This document shows positions 18,853 to 27,311 of a stretch of 64,000 bases of DNA, piece after piece. Location: positions 44,527-108,526 of the forward strand of contig WGLW01000004.1 in the NCBI GenBank assembly GCA_016125405.1. Direction: 5' to 3'. The position numbers and the translations under genes were made by a program. Source of the stretch: Alphaproteobacteria bacterium. Its GTDB lineage: Bacteria > Pseudomonadota > Alphaproteobacteria > Caulobacterales > Hyphomonadaceae. Below the pieces are notes generated by a model. The model made no database searches. It saw nothing but the letters and a program-made list of their open reading frames with translations, and had not been told where the DNA came from. Positions within the stretch are counted from its first letter, which is position 1; each line of letters begins with the position of its first letter.

Positions 18853-19731
18853 TCAGAACTCGTCAGGTCGAAGGCGACGCCACGTGTCGGTGTCGAACAC
18901 CTCGAGCGGCGTGTAGTCGGCCTTGTAGCCCATCTTGTCCGAGTTCTTCACCCAGTAGCCGAGATAGACATAAGGCAGGCCCAGTTCGGCGGCGAAGCGC
19001 ACATGGTCAAGCACCATGAACGCGCCCAAGCTGCGCTTGTCATGTTCTGGCCGGTAGAAGCTGTAGACCATCGACAAGCCATCGCGGAGCACGTCTGTCA
19101 GCGCGGCGGCCTGCAACTCGCCCTCAGCTTCAGGATCCTCCGCCGACTGGTTGCGGTATTCGAAGACAACGGTTCTCACGGGGCTGGCGTCGACCATGCC
19201 CGCGTAGTCGCGCAGCTCCATCTCGGTCATCCCGCCGCCCGGGTGGCGGTGGCTCAGATAGCGTTTGAGAAGGCGAAACTGTTCGCGCGTGGCGCTGGCG
19301 TGGCAGGGTTCGCGCACCAGGTCCGCGTTGCGGGCCATCACGCGCCGCCAGCGGCGGCTCCAGTCGAAATTTGCGACATCGATCCTGACCGACCGGCAGG
19401 CTCCGCAGCTTTCGCACGCCGGCCGGTAGGCGATGGTCTGGGACCTGCGGAAACCTGACCGCGTAAGGCTGTCATTGAGGCCAACAGCGCCATCCACCGC
19501 CAGGTTGGCGAAAACCTTGCGCTCCTTCTGGCCGGGCAGATAGGGGCAGGGCTGGGGCGAGGTGAGGTAGAATTTCATCCGGCGGACGAAATCCTGCGGC
19601 ACGACCTGGATGCTGTCGGCTTCCTTCATGGCGAATCGACTGTATCTGGCCTTGGGCTTCGGACGCCAGAGTAAAATCTCTTCCGGAACAGTAGGCCGCA
19701 TCTCGTCGGGGTCTGCGGCCCCGTCGCCCAT
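18853..19731 (-). CDS. bpt: Aspartate/glutamate leucyltransferase (N-end rule)
   Basis: Transfers leucine from Leu-tRNA to proteins with N-terminal Asp or Glu, marking them for ClpS/ClpAP degradation. The 292-residue protein has the ATE N-terminal block (CPYLPGQKERKVF) and the Cys-rich segment CESCGAC. The C-terminal acyltransferase half ends with YVYLGYWVKNSDKMGYKADY, a family hallmark. The longer start at 19731 overlaps the motB stop by one base (TGATG), while the alternative ATG at 19629 gives the more usual family N-terminus. The palindrome GAGCTTTAAAGCTC (18841-18854) overlaps its stop codon. Confidence 0.93.
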   Translation of the reverse strand: MGDGAADPDEMRPTVPEEILLWRPKPKARYSRFAMKEADSIQVVPQDFVRRMKFYLTSPQPCPYLPGQKERKVFANLAVDGAVGLNDSLTRSGFRRSQTIAYRPACESCGACRSVRIDVANFDWSRRWRRVMARNADLVREPCHASATREQFRLLKRYLSHRHPGGGMTEMELRDYAGMVDASPVRTVVFEYRNQSAEDPEAEGELQAAALTDVLRDGLSMVYSFYRPEHDKRSLGAFMVLDHVRFAAELGLPYVYLGYWVKNSDKMGYKADYTPLEVFDTDTWRRLRPDEF

Positions 19732-20639
19732 CAGAGCGAATGATCCACAGGCAGCACCGGCGCTTCGCGCAGCAGGACGATGCTGATGCGGCGGTTGGCC
19801 GGCAGGTCGGGATCGTCCGGATAAAGCGGCTCCGAGGCGGCCTTGCCGGTTACCTGAAAGATACGATCCGAATCAACGCCATGCGCTTCAAGGATCCGGC
19901 GGGCGGCGTTGGCGCGGTCGGCGGACAGTTCCCAGTTGGAATAATCCGTGCGCGCCGGCGCCGACGTGTCGGTATGGCCGGAAATGCTGATCCGGTTGGG
20001 CAGCTTCTCGATGACTTTTGCGACAGCTTCAAGCAGGTGCTGCGTGCGCGGCAGCGGCTCCGCAGATGAGCCGGCGAACATGGCGCGGCCTTCCTGGTCG
20101 ATCAGCTGAATGCGCAGGCCTTCCGGCGTCTGGTCGATGATCAGGTGTTTCGACAGCTCAGCGAAATCAGGCATGTCCTGCATCGCCTGCCGGAGCGAGG
20201 TTTCGGCGCTCTGGAACTCTGCACCCTCCGAGCGGCGGGCGAGGGCCCGCGCAAGCGCTTCCTTCGACGCGCCGCCCTGGCTGGACTGGCCGTCGCCATC
20301 GCCGCCGCCACGCTGGCTCCGCCGGCGGCTCTCGGCGCTTTGCGTTTCGGCGATCGGCCGGTTCGAGCCGGACGAGCGGGCGCCGTCCTGGTCGAACGCC
20401 GTGCCACCGAGCAGGCCGTCCGACCCCTGGGTCGAACGCGACACGCTGGCGGGTGCGAAATAGTCGGCGATCCCGCGTTTCTGCTCTGGCGACGTCGTAT
20501 TGATCAGCCACATCAACAGGAAGAACGCCATCATCGCGGTCACGAAGTCAGCGTAGGCCACCTTCCAGGCGCCGCCGTGGTGGCCGCCGCCGATGACCTT
20601 CTTGATCTTCTTGATGACGACGGGCTTGTTGGAGCTCAT
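19731..20639 (-). CDS. motB: Flagellar motor stator protein MotB
   Basis: Forms the proton-driven stator with MotA. The 302-residue protein has a single N-terminal helix with the proton-accepting aspartate D31 (WKVAYADFVTAMM), a Ser/Arg/Gly-rich linker (about residues 75-145) and a C-terminal OmpA-like peptidoglycan-binding domain with ISGHTDTS. No motA is beside it, as in other Caulobacterales-type genomes where the two are separate. It is translationally coupled to bpt. Confidence 0.93.
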   Translation of the reverse strand: MSSNKPVVIKKIKKVIGGGHHGGAWKVAYADFVTAMMAFFLLMWLINTTSPEQKRGIADYFAPASVSRSTQGSDGLLGGTAFDQDGARSSGSNRPIAETQSAESRRRSQRGGGDGDGQSSQGGASKEALARALARRSEGAEFQSAETSLRQAMQDMPDFAELSKHLIIDQTPEGLRIQLIDQEGRAMFAGSSAEPLPRTQHLLEAVAKVIEKLPNRISISGHTDTSAPARTDYSNWELSADRANAARRILEAHGVDSDRIFQVTGKAASEPLYPDDPDLPANRRISIVLLREAPVLPVDHSL

Positions 20640-20728
20640 GCCGTGAGAGACTCGATAGGACCTTGCGGCCGGCGGAATTCGGCTATTCTGCCGAGACTTC
20701 TAGGCCCGATACGGTTAAGGCGGGGTGC

Positions 20729-21235
20729 ATGGCGGAAATCGGCGCAGACGCCGGATTCGACGAACTGGCCTACCGGCGGGCGCTGGGAGGCTTCGGCACC
20801 GGCGTGGCGCTGGTGGCCGCGTGGGACGGTTTTGGACAGGCGCACGGCCTGATCATCAACAGCCTGACCTCCGTGTCGCTGCAACCGCCGGTCGTTCTCT
20901 GGTGCCTGGGAGACCAGTGCGCCGCGTTTGGCGTGTTCACCAATTGTCCCTCGTTTTCCATCAACATTCTGGGCGCGGAAGATGAGGCGCTGGCCCGCCG
21001 CTTCTCGCGCAGGGGCGACCGCCTGATCCCGGCGGATCAGATCAGGCGCATGACGACCGGTGCCCCTGTGCTGGCCGCGGCGGTTGCGAGCCTGGATTGC
21101 CGGGTTCGCAGCCACGAGCGCGTGGGCGATCACGAGGTGATCTATGGTGATGTCGCGGATTACTACGCAGCATCGTCCGGCGACGCGCTTGGCTATTTCC
21201 GCGGACGCTATGTGAAGCTGAGCCACGAACCCTGA
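20729..21235 (+). CDS. Flavin reductase-like FMN-binding protein
   Basis: The 168-residue protein has the flavin reductase split-barrel pattern: RRALGGFGTGVALVAA near the N-terminus, then NSLTSVSLQPPVVLWCL and a CPSFSINILG strand. Such proteins reduce FMN or FAD with NAD(P)H, often supplying two-component monooxygenases. ATG 20729 matches the family start. Its stop shares one base with the next start (TGATG at 21233-21237), so it is coupled to the SRAP gene, and the pairing has no obvious biochemical reason. Confidence 0.85.
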   Translation: MAEIGADAGFDELAYRRALGGFGTGVALVAAWDGFGQAHGLIINSLTSVSLQPPVVLWCLGDQCAAFGVFTNCPSFSINILGAEDEALARRFSRRGDRLIPADQIRRMTTGAPVLAAAVASLDCRVRSHERVGDHEVIYGDVADYYAASSGDALGYFRGRYVKLSHEP

Positions 21236-21915
21236 TGTGCGGGAAGTTCACCCAGATGGCGTCCTGGGCGGACGCAACGACATTTTTCAACGCGCTTGGC
21301 CTGATGGCCGAAGGCGAGCCGGTCGTCGTCGCAACGCCCATGCGGTTTGCCAAGATAATCCGTCTTTCTGCAGATGGTCAGCGCGAGCTGGTCCCCATGC
21401 GCTGGGGCTTTCCTGATCGTGCAGCGAGCAACCCGTCGGCGCCGAAGCACATGCATGCCAGATGCGAAACCATCGACCAGCGGCCAACGTTTGCGGAGTC
21501 TTTCCGAAGCCGGCGCGGCATCCTGATGGTTGAGACCTTCAATGAAGGCGAAGAGCTTCCCAGCGGCAAAACCAAGCAATGGGTGATCCGTCCCAGAGAC
21601 CGCAAGCCGATCGCAATCGCGGTGATCTACGAGGAATGGATCAACGACCTCGGCGGCAAGGACGAGCAACTTCTCACCTTCGTGCAGGTGACCACCCCGG
21701 CTAGCGCCCTGATCTCGAAGATCACCGACCGGATGCCGGCCATCTTGCCTCCGGCCGACTGGCCGAAGTGGCTTGGGGAAATACCCGCTTCGCCAGGCGA
21801 GGTGAAGGCGCTGCTGAAAACGTTCGATGATGGCGGAAACTGGGAGATGAGCGAACAGGCGACAGCAAAGCGCAAGCAAGGGCTGTTGGATGGTCAGCGC
21901 GATCTCTTCAGTTAG
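21235..21915 (+). CDS. Divergent SRAP (YedK/HMCES) family protein
   Basis: SRAP proteins link covalently to abasic sites in single-stranded DNA through Cys2. This 226-residue protein keeps Cys2 (MCGKFTQM) and the active-site Glu (E104, equivalent to YedK E105). By eye alignment the YedK Asn75 position is His74 (MHAR instead of INAR), and the YedK His160 position is Thr164 (ITDRMP instead of IHDRRP). The usual NVAP motif is also missing. It may be a distinct subfamily with altered cross-link stability. No LexA box is evident upstream. Confidence 0.8.
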   Translation: MCGKFTQMASWADATTFFNALGLMAEGEPVVVATPMRFAKIIRLSADGQRELVPMRWGFPDRAASNPSAPKHMHARCETIDQRPTFAESFRSRRGILMVETFNEGEELPSGKTKQWVIRPRDRKPIAIAVIYEEWINDLGGKDEQLLTFVQVTTPASALISKITDRMPAILPPADWPKWLGEIPASPGEVKALLKTFDDGGNWEMSEQATAKRKQGLLDGQRDLFS

Positions 21916-21989
21916 CCAGAGGACGCAAGGCCCGTCGCCGACGCCCGCTCGGCATGGCGCAAACGACAACATAGGGCAGGAAACAGGTC

Positions 21990-22862
21990 ATGGCAGTTGT
22001 TTCATTTCTTGGTCTCGGCGTGATGGGCGGTCCGATGGCCCGGCATCTCGGCGATAAGGGCCATGACGTCAGGGTCTGGAACCGCACACCCGAAAAGGCC
22101 GACACATGGCTCAAAACGGGCGCGGGCGTGTCGCTGCCATTGCCGGAAGTCGTTGAAGGGGCCGAGTTTGTCCTCATGTGCCTCGGCGACGATCCCGATG
22201 TCGAAGCGGTGTTCGGAAAGCTCGAGCCGTCGCTGAAACCGGGGATGATCGTGATCGATCACACGACCGGATCGGCCGGCCTGGCCAGGGCGCTGGCGAA
22301 AAGAAGCCAGAGGAAAGGTGCGGCCTATCTCGATGCGCCAATATCGGGAGGGCAGGCCGGAGCGGAAAATGGCCAGCTTACGGTGATGATCGGCGGCGAT
22401 GCGGAGGCGTTCGAAAAGGCCCGATCGGTCATGGCCGCATACTCGAAGCAGATGACGCTGATCGGCGACAGCGGCGCCGGCCAGCTAGCCAAATCAGTCA
22501 ACCAGATCTGCATTGCCGGCATCGTCCAGGGACTCTCGGAAGGCCTGCATTTCGCCCGCAAGGCCGGGCTGGACGAGGCGAAGGTCATCGAGGCGATCTC
22601 GAAAGGCGCAGCGCAGAGCTGGCAGATGGAAAATCGCTGGCGGACGATGGTCGACGGCAAGTTCGATTTTGGCTTCGCCGTCGACTGGATGCGCAAGGAT
22701 TTGCGCATTGCGCTCAGCACGGCGCGGGAAACTGGCGCATCCACGCCGGTCACCGCGCTGGTCGACCAGTTCTATGCCGACGTGCAGGCGGAAGGCGGCG
22801 CAAGATGGGATACGTCCAGCCTGATCTCGCGCCTTAATCGCCCCGCTGGGGGCCGGGGGTAG
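21990..22862 (+). CDS. NAD(P)-dependent beta-hydroxyacid dehydrogenase (3-hydroxyisobutyrate dehydrogenase family)
   Basis: The 290-residue protein has an N-terminal Rossmann fold (LGLGVMGGPMARHL, residues 6-19), the substrate motif DAPISGGQAGAENG, and the catalytic lysine in GQLAKSVNQI. These are the signatures of 6-phosphogluconate dehydrogenase-like beta-hydroxyacid dehydrogenases, including tartronate semialdehyde and succinic semialdehyde reductases. The exact substrate is open. It lies 8 bases upstream of arfB. Confidence 0.85.
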   Translation: MAVVSFLGLGVMGGPMARHLGDKGHDVRVWNRTPEKADTWLKTGAGVSLPLPEVVEGAEFVLMCLGDDPDVEAVFGKLEPSLKPGMIVIDHTTGSAGLARALAKRSQRKGAAYLDAPISGGQAGAENGQLTVMIGGDAEAFEKARSVMAAYSKQMTLIGDSGAGQLAKSVNQICIAGIVQGLSEGLHFARKAGLDEAKVIEAISKGAAQSWQMENRWRTMVDGKFDFGFAVDWMRKDLRIALSTARETGASTPVTALVDQFYADVQAEGGARWDTSSLISRLNRPAGGRG

Positions 22863-22870
22863 AACACACG

Positions 22871-23284
22871 GTGCCGAAAGTTTTCCTTCATCAGATCGAA
22901 CACGAGCTGGAAGAGAAGTTCGTCACGTCTGGAGGACCCGGCGGCCAGAACGTCAACAAGGTCGCGACGGCGGTTCAGTTGCGCTTCAACATCAAGCGTA
23001 GTCACGCCTTTGACGATGAACAGAAATGGCTGATCCGCCGGGCGTTGTCGTCGCGTGTCACCGATGACGGCGAACTGGTGATCTTCGTGCAGACGCACCG
23101 CTCCCAGCAGCGCAACCGCGATGAGGCCCGCGACCGTCTGGTCGAAATGCTGGAAAAGGCCTTGGTCAAACCGAAGCGGCGCGTTCCCACCAAACCGACC
23201 CGGGCGTCGAAGGAGCGCCGGCTCGATGGCAAAACCCGGCGCTCGACGGTGAAGCGCTTCCGCGGCCGCGTGGATACCGAGTAG
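22871..23284 (+). CDS. arfB: Alternative ribosome-rescue peptidyl-tRNA hydrolase ArfB
   Basis: Releases peptides from ribosomes stalled without a stop codon. The 137-residue protein has the GGQ catalytic motif (residues 24-26, in SGGPGGQNVNK) and a basic C-terminal tail (about 97-137, Arg/Lys-rich) that binds the empty mRNA channel. The short length separates it from RF1 and RF2. The start is GTG at 22871. Confidence 0.93.
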   Translation: MPKVFLHQIEHELEEKFVTSGGPGGQNVNKVATAVQLRFNIKRSHAFDDEQKWLIRRALSSRVTDDGELVIFVQTHRSQQRNRDEARDRLVEMLEKALVKPKRRVPTKPTRASKERRLDGKTRRSTVKRFRGRVDTE

Positions 23285-23401
23285 GGCGCGCGGTTCTTCC
23301 TACTAGCAAATTTTGCACGCAGTAGTTGCTGTTTGAGATGTTTCATGCTTCCGATTACAACCATAGATTGTTTTTCCCCTGGTTGTGGTCGAGAGGACTG
23401 A

Positions 23402-24031
23402 ATGGCGGAGATTCCCAAAACACGGATGTCTGTGTCGGCCGATGAGGCCGCCCGCCTTCGCGCCTTCACGCGCAACGCCGAATGGATGAACGGGCGGATC
23501 GCCGGCGCCCGCGTCGCCCAGCCAAAGGATGCCGAGGCGCTGGCGGGCCTGCTGTCAGACCCGTCGATTGGTCCAAAAATCTACACGGTGCCTAGCGTCA
23601 TCAACGCTGCCACCATGTCGGCGTTCATCGAGGATCACCTCATGCAGCGCGCACGGGGTGAGGGCATCCTCTTCGTCTCCTTCAACACAGACGGCGCTGC
23701 GACGGCGTATTTCGACGTTGAGCTCTGGCCGGAATGGGGCGCCGTCAAATTCGGCGGCGCGGTGCGGGCGAGCCGCCAGGGACGTGGGTTCGGCGGCGCC
23801 TGCGGGCTTGCTGCTGTGGAATGGTGCTTCGACCAGTTGGGAGTCGCCCGGATCTGCGAAACCACGGCGCTGGATAATGACCGCTCGATCCGCCTTCTGT
23901 CGCGCCTGGGGTTCGAGCAGTTGGGGCAGGTTACAGCCTACCGGCCTGACGGCACGCCCCGCGCATCCCTCTACTGGGAACTTGAGCGATCTCGCTGGAC
24001 CGAAGGCCGGGCGGTGCGCCGCGCCGGGTAG
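23402..24031 (+). CDS. GNAT family N-acetyltransferase (RimJ/RimL-like)
   Basis: The 209-residue protein has a GNAT core in its C-terminal two thirds: GGAVRASRQGRGFGGACGLAAVEWCFDQLGV binds acetyl-CoA and ALDNDRSIRLLSRLGFEQLG is the typical fourth motif of RimJ/RimL-type enzymes. The N-terminal 45 residues are not clearly part of the domain. The substrate is unknown. A 117-base AT-richer upstream region probably carries its promoter. Confidence 0.8.
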   Translation: MAEIPKTRMSVSADEAARLRAFTRNAEWMNGRIAGARVAQPKDAEALAGLLSDPSIGPKIYTVPSVINAATMSAFIEDHLMQRARGEGILFVSFNTDGAATAYFDVELWPEWGAVKFGGAVRASRQGRGFGGACGLAAVEWCFDQLGVARICETTALDNDRSIRLLSRLGFEQLGQVTAYRPDGTPRASLYWELERSRWTEGRAVRRAG

Positions 24032-24122
24032 CGCAGAGGCATACGCCAGCCAGTCGTGATCCGGCTTTCCCGCGCGCCCATTCGGCCTAGGTCACTGTCG
24101 CTGGGTCGGAGAGGCGGAGCAG

Positions 24123-24761
24123 ATGAACACTCAAGCCGTGATGAAGTGGGCGCGAGCCAATCCGCGCGTGCGATCGACGCTCCGCAGCATCGCGGACGCC
24201 ATCCATTACGACACGACGGACTGGGTCCGCGTCGTCATGTACCAGAAATGCTTTGAATTTATCCGCAGCCTGGACCCTGGCCGCCTCGATGTCATGGAGG
24301 TGTCTGCGGGCGAGCACTGGCGGAAGCATTTCGAGTTCCGGTCGTACACGCCAACGCATTATCCCGATTTCGACATCTGCCGGCAAACGCTGCCGCAGAA
24401 GTTCGACTTGATCATCGCTGATCAGATATTTGAACACCTTTTGCGACCTGCGGACGCCGCCCGAAATGTCCTCGCCATGCTTAAGCCGGGCGGCTGGTTC
24501 ATCATCGCGACCCCCTTCCTGATCCGCGTGCATCCCTCGCCGATCGATTGCAGGCGGTGGACCGAGCAGGGTCTTGCGATGTTCCTTGAGGACGCGGGCT
24601 TCAGGTCGGATCTGATAAAAACCGATTCATGGGGCAATCGCGCGTGTGTCGTGGCGAACTTCAAGGGATGGAAGAAGCGCGGGTTTTTCGGGTCGCTGGT
24701 GAACGAGCCGGAGTTTCCCGTCACCGTGTGGGCGTTCGCGCAAAAGCCCGAGGAGATCTGA
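24123..24761 (+). CDS. Class I SAM-dependent methyltransferase-like protein
   Basis: The 212-residue protein has the type 11 methyltransferase pattern in its central part: FDLIIADQIFEHLLRPADAARNVLAMLKPGGWFIIATPF corresponds to motifs II-III. Motif I, normally DxGxGxG, is replaced by MEVSAGEHWR, so SAM binding may be altered. Substrate unknown; such proteins often modify sugars or lipids. Confidence 0.75.
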   Translation: MNTQAVMKWARANPRVRSTLRSIADAIHYDTTDWVRVVMYQKCFEFIRSLDPGRLDVMEVSAGEHWRKHFEFRSYTPTHYPDFDICRQTLPQKFDLIIADQIFEHLLRPADAARNVLAMLKPGGWFIIATPFLIRVHPSPIDCRRWTEQGLAMFLEDAGFRSDLIKTDSWGNRACVVANFKGWKKRGFFGSLVNEPEFPVTVWAFAQKPEEI

Positions 24762-24775
24762 GATCCAAGACCTGG

Positions 24776-25729
24776 CTACATCCGCAAGCCGATTTCTTTC
24801 AGCCGCTGCATGAGGAAGTCCTGCGCCAGGATGGGTTCGGGATACCTGTTCGGATTGGCGTCCGAAATGCACTGCGGCGAGGTCCGGATTTCGTAGTCAG
24901 GGCGGAAGTGCAGAAAGAAGGGCGTGGAATAACGCGAATACCTTGCTCGCTCGGGCCGCGGGTTCACCACGCGATGCGAGGTCGAGGGCAGGACATGGTT
25001 GGTAAGGCGCTGCAGCATGTCGCCGATATTGACCACCAGCGATCCCGCTGGCGGATTGACGGCCAGCCAGTCGCCGTTGCGATGCAGAACTTCCAGCCCG
25101 CCTTCCTCGGCGCCCAGCAGCAGCGTGATGACATTGATATCCTCGTGCGCCCCCGCGCGCACCGAGCCTTCCGGAGGCGGTTCAGTCTGGGGTGGGTAGT
25201 GCAGCAGGCGCAGGATCGAGTTGCCGTCGCGCACGGGGTCGTCAAAGAAATCATTATCGAGACCGAGATGGCGCGCGATCGACGACAGCAGCACGCGACC
25301 GAAACGGTCGAGTTCGTCGAACATGCCGGTCGTTGTGGCGTCCCAGCCGGGAATTTCAGAGACGCTGAGATTTTCCGGCATGAACCCGGACAGCCGGTGA
25401 CCGGCGGGCAGGTTCCGCCCGACATGCCAGAACTCCTTCAGGTCGTGCGCGGCCGCGCCTTTGGCGATCTCCGTGCGAAAGGGCGTAAATCCGCGTTGGC
25501 CTGCGCCGTCAGGCACCACGTATTTCAGGCGCGTGGGTTCGGGCAATGCGAAGAACGCCTTCGCCACCGCCAGGCCCGCATCCAGTTTCGCGATGTCCAT
25601 CGAGTGATGATCGATCACGGCAAAACCGGTTTCCCGGAAGGATTCGCCCAGCCGCGCTGCGAACCCCGCCGGATCGGCGCTTTGCTTGCGGAAATCGATC
25701 GGTCTGAAGCGGTCTGTAAGCGTAGCCAT
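24776..25729 (-). CDS. 2-oxoglutarate/Fe(II)-dependent oxygenase (isopenicillin N synthase family)
   Basis: The 317-residue protein has the plant/bacterial DIOX layout: an N-terminal DIOX_N segment (about residues 10-125) and a jelly-roll with the iron triad H195-x-D197 and H252, followed by the 2-oxoglutarate-binding RYSRYS region near 263-268. It probably hydroxylates or oxidises a small molecule in the cytoplasm. It converges on the methyltransferase with a 14-base gap. The substrate cannot be inferred. Confidence 0.88.
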   Translation of the reverse strand: MATLTDRFRPIDFRKQSADPAGFAARLGESFRETGFAVIDHHSMDIAKLDAGLAVAKAFFALPEPTRLKYVVPDGAGQRGFTPFRTEIAKGAAAHDLKEFWHVGRNLPAGHRLSGFMPENLSVSEIPGWDATTTGMFDELDRFGRVLLSSIARHLGLDNDFFDDPVRDGNSILRLLHYPPQTEPPPEGSVRAGAHEDINVITLLLGAEEGGLEVLHRNGDWLAVNPPAGSLVVNIGDMLQRLTNHVLPSTSHRVVNPRPERARYSRYSTPFFLHFRPDYEIRTSPQCISDANPNRYPEPILAQDFLMQRLKEIGLRM

Positions 25730-26028
25730 ACTGTAGGTCCAGGTCTGTCAGGCGTCGCACTCTGACGCCATTGTCGCCGTCTTGCTATCCGGACGAGCGT
25801 CTATAACAGGAGGCTCATGACTTACCTGATGGAATTTTGGCGGTCGCCCTCCGGAATTCTTGCCAATCTCCATGGATTTCGCGGTGGGCTGAAGGCCCGC
25901 GCGACGCCCGATCGAACGTCCCCATATGCTGCAAACGGAGCCCAGCGACCCAGCTATCCGGGAGCATTCGGACGCCTCGCCAGCCTGGAGGCATTCGCCT
26001 GACAACGCGCAGGACATGGGTTTTTCGC

Positions 26029-26481
26029 ATGCGACGGACCCTTGAGGGCCCGATTGAAGCGCCATCCTGGCCAACGGGCGTCAGCGTGCGAACCTTCCGG
26101 CAGGCGGATGCAGAGGCCGCTCATTCCGTACTGCAATCCGGTTTCTGGGAAGGTGGGGGCGGCGCGACAACCTTCCGGCGATGGTGGTCAGAGCTTCGCA
26201 AGGACGACGAGTTTGATCCCGGCCTCTTCTATATCGTTGAAGACGGGCAGGGCGTCGCCGGAATGGTGCAGTGCTGGACCAGCGCTTTCGTCAAGGATCT
26301 CGCTGTTCTCCCGCGCCTCAGACGGCGAGGAATTGGACGCGCGCTGATGCTGACCGCATTCGACGCCTTCAAGACGCGCGGCGCAGACCACGTTGATCTC
26401 AAGGTGAACGAAGAGAACATCGCTGCGCAGCGGCTTTATCACTCGCTGGGCATGCAGGTGGTCGAGCGGTTGGCCGCCTGA
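26029..26481 (+). CDS. GNAT family N-acetyltransferase
   Basis: A 150-residue GNAT domain with the acetyl-CoA motif LAVLPRLRRRGIGRALMLTAFDAF and the fourth motif VNEENIAAQRLYHSLGM. The start is uncertain: the frame stays open upstream to an ATG at 25837, but the family N-terminus fits ATG 26029 or a few residues before it, and the added upstream part has no resemblance to a GNAT. It is the fourth GNAT domain in this half of the window. Confidence 0.78.
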   Translation: MRRTLEGPIEAPSWPTGVSVRTFRQADAEAAHSVLQSGFWEGGGGATTFRRWWSELRKDDEFDPGLFYIVEDGQGVAGMVQCWTSAFVKDLAVLPRLRRRGIGRALMLTAFDAFKTRGADHVDLKVNEENIAAQRLYHSLGMQVVERLAA

Positions 26482-26589
26482 GTCTTGCGTGCATCAATGA
26501 CTCGGAAACTACTTTGCAGCGTTTGATTCAGTGCTCTGAATTTCTGTAAACGCAAATAAATATCAAATTAGCACAAATTCTTTGCAGTA

Positions 26590-26597
26590 TTAACCAT
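26590..26597. promoter_or_regulatory. Possible CtrA half-site
   Basis: TTAACCAT lies in an AT-rich stretch between the GNAT gene and the Sel1-like gene. It resembles half of the CtrA site TTAA-N7-TTAA of Caulobacterales; the second TTAA is not present at the right distance. Low information content makes a chance match likely. Confidence 0.2.
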
Positions 26598-26711
26598 GCC
26601 GAAAACGTTGTTCGATTGAATGATCCCTGTCGCCGGTGATGCGGCGGGTGTGGAAAGTGCGACCAGGTCCGAGAGACGAGGCGCACTCAGGGAAGTCGAA
26701 GGACAGCCAGA

Positions 26712-26984
26712 ATGGCGTACGCAGATATCCAGCTCGAGGTTCCGGAGTTCGGTCTCACCCGGGAAGCGCCGGCGGATGAGCTCTATCGCATCGGCCTGAT
26801 CTATTCCGAGGGAATGGGCGTCGCCGTGGACATCGTCGCGGCCCACAAGTGGTTCAATCTTGCTGCGGCCCGCGGTCATCGCGGCGCTCGCGTCTGCCGC
26901 GAGGAAATGGCGGACATGATGGAGTCGCAAGACATCATCAAGGCCCAGCGCGCCGCCCGCGAGTGGATGAAGAAGGCCAACTAG
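26712..26984 (+). CDS. Small Sel1-repeat protein
   Basis: A 90-residue protein with one clear Sel1-like repeat: ADELYRIGLIYSEGMGVAVDIVAAHKWFNLAAARGHRGAR (about residues 20-60), followed by a helical tail. Sel1 repeats are solenoid protein-interaction modules. There is no signal peptide. Alphaproteobacteria carry similar small cytoplasmic Sel1 proteins. The function is unknown. Confidence 0.75.
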   Translation: MAYADIQLEVPEFGLTREAPADELYRIGLIYSEGMGVAVDIVAAHKWFNLAAARGHRGARVCREEMADMMESQDIIKAQRAAREWMKKAN

Positions 26985-27311
26985 ATCTTCTCCAACTCAG
27001 AACGCCGCAACGATCCGCCCAGGTATGAGTTGATCCTCCTGGCGGAAATCGCATCAGCGTCGATCGGCGCGCGACCCGACCTCCGACTGCGCATTCATCT
27101 GCGGTCGTCGAGACATGTTCGCCTCTTGCGCATCGACATGCGGCGCAGATCATTTGCAACCTCATCCATTCTTTGAACAACGTGCAGAGGCAAGCCATGT
27201 CTCTTCGCACTGTGGTGCTCGACTTGCGATGCGCGGAGAGGCCGCCAGATCTCGACATCGCCGTTCAGGCGCGCCTTAAACTACTGCTTGAACATAAAGT
27301 GGGAAGCAGAC
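26985..27311. other. Intergenic region, 327 bases, with one possible 42-residue ORF
   Basis: No recognisable gene. A short plus-strand ORF from ATG 27197 to TGA 27325 has GAGG upstream and would encode 42 residues, but it matches nothing known and overlaps the 3' end of the hfsD-like gene on the other strand by 14 bases. I treat it as unproven. Confidence 0.25.
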
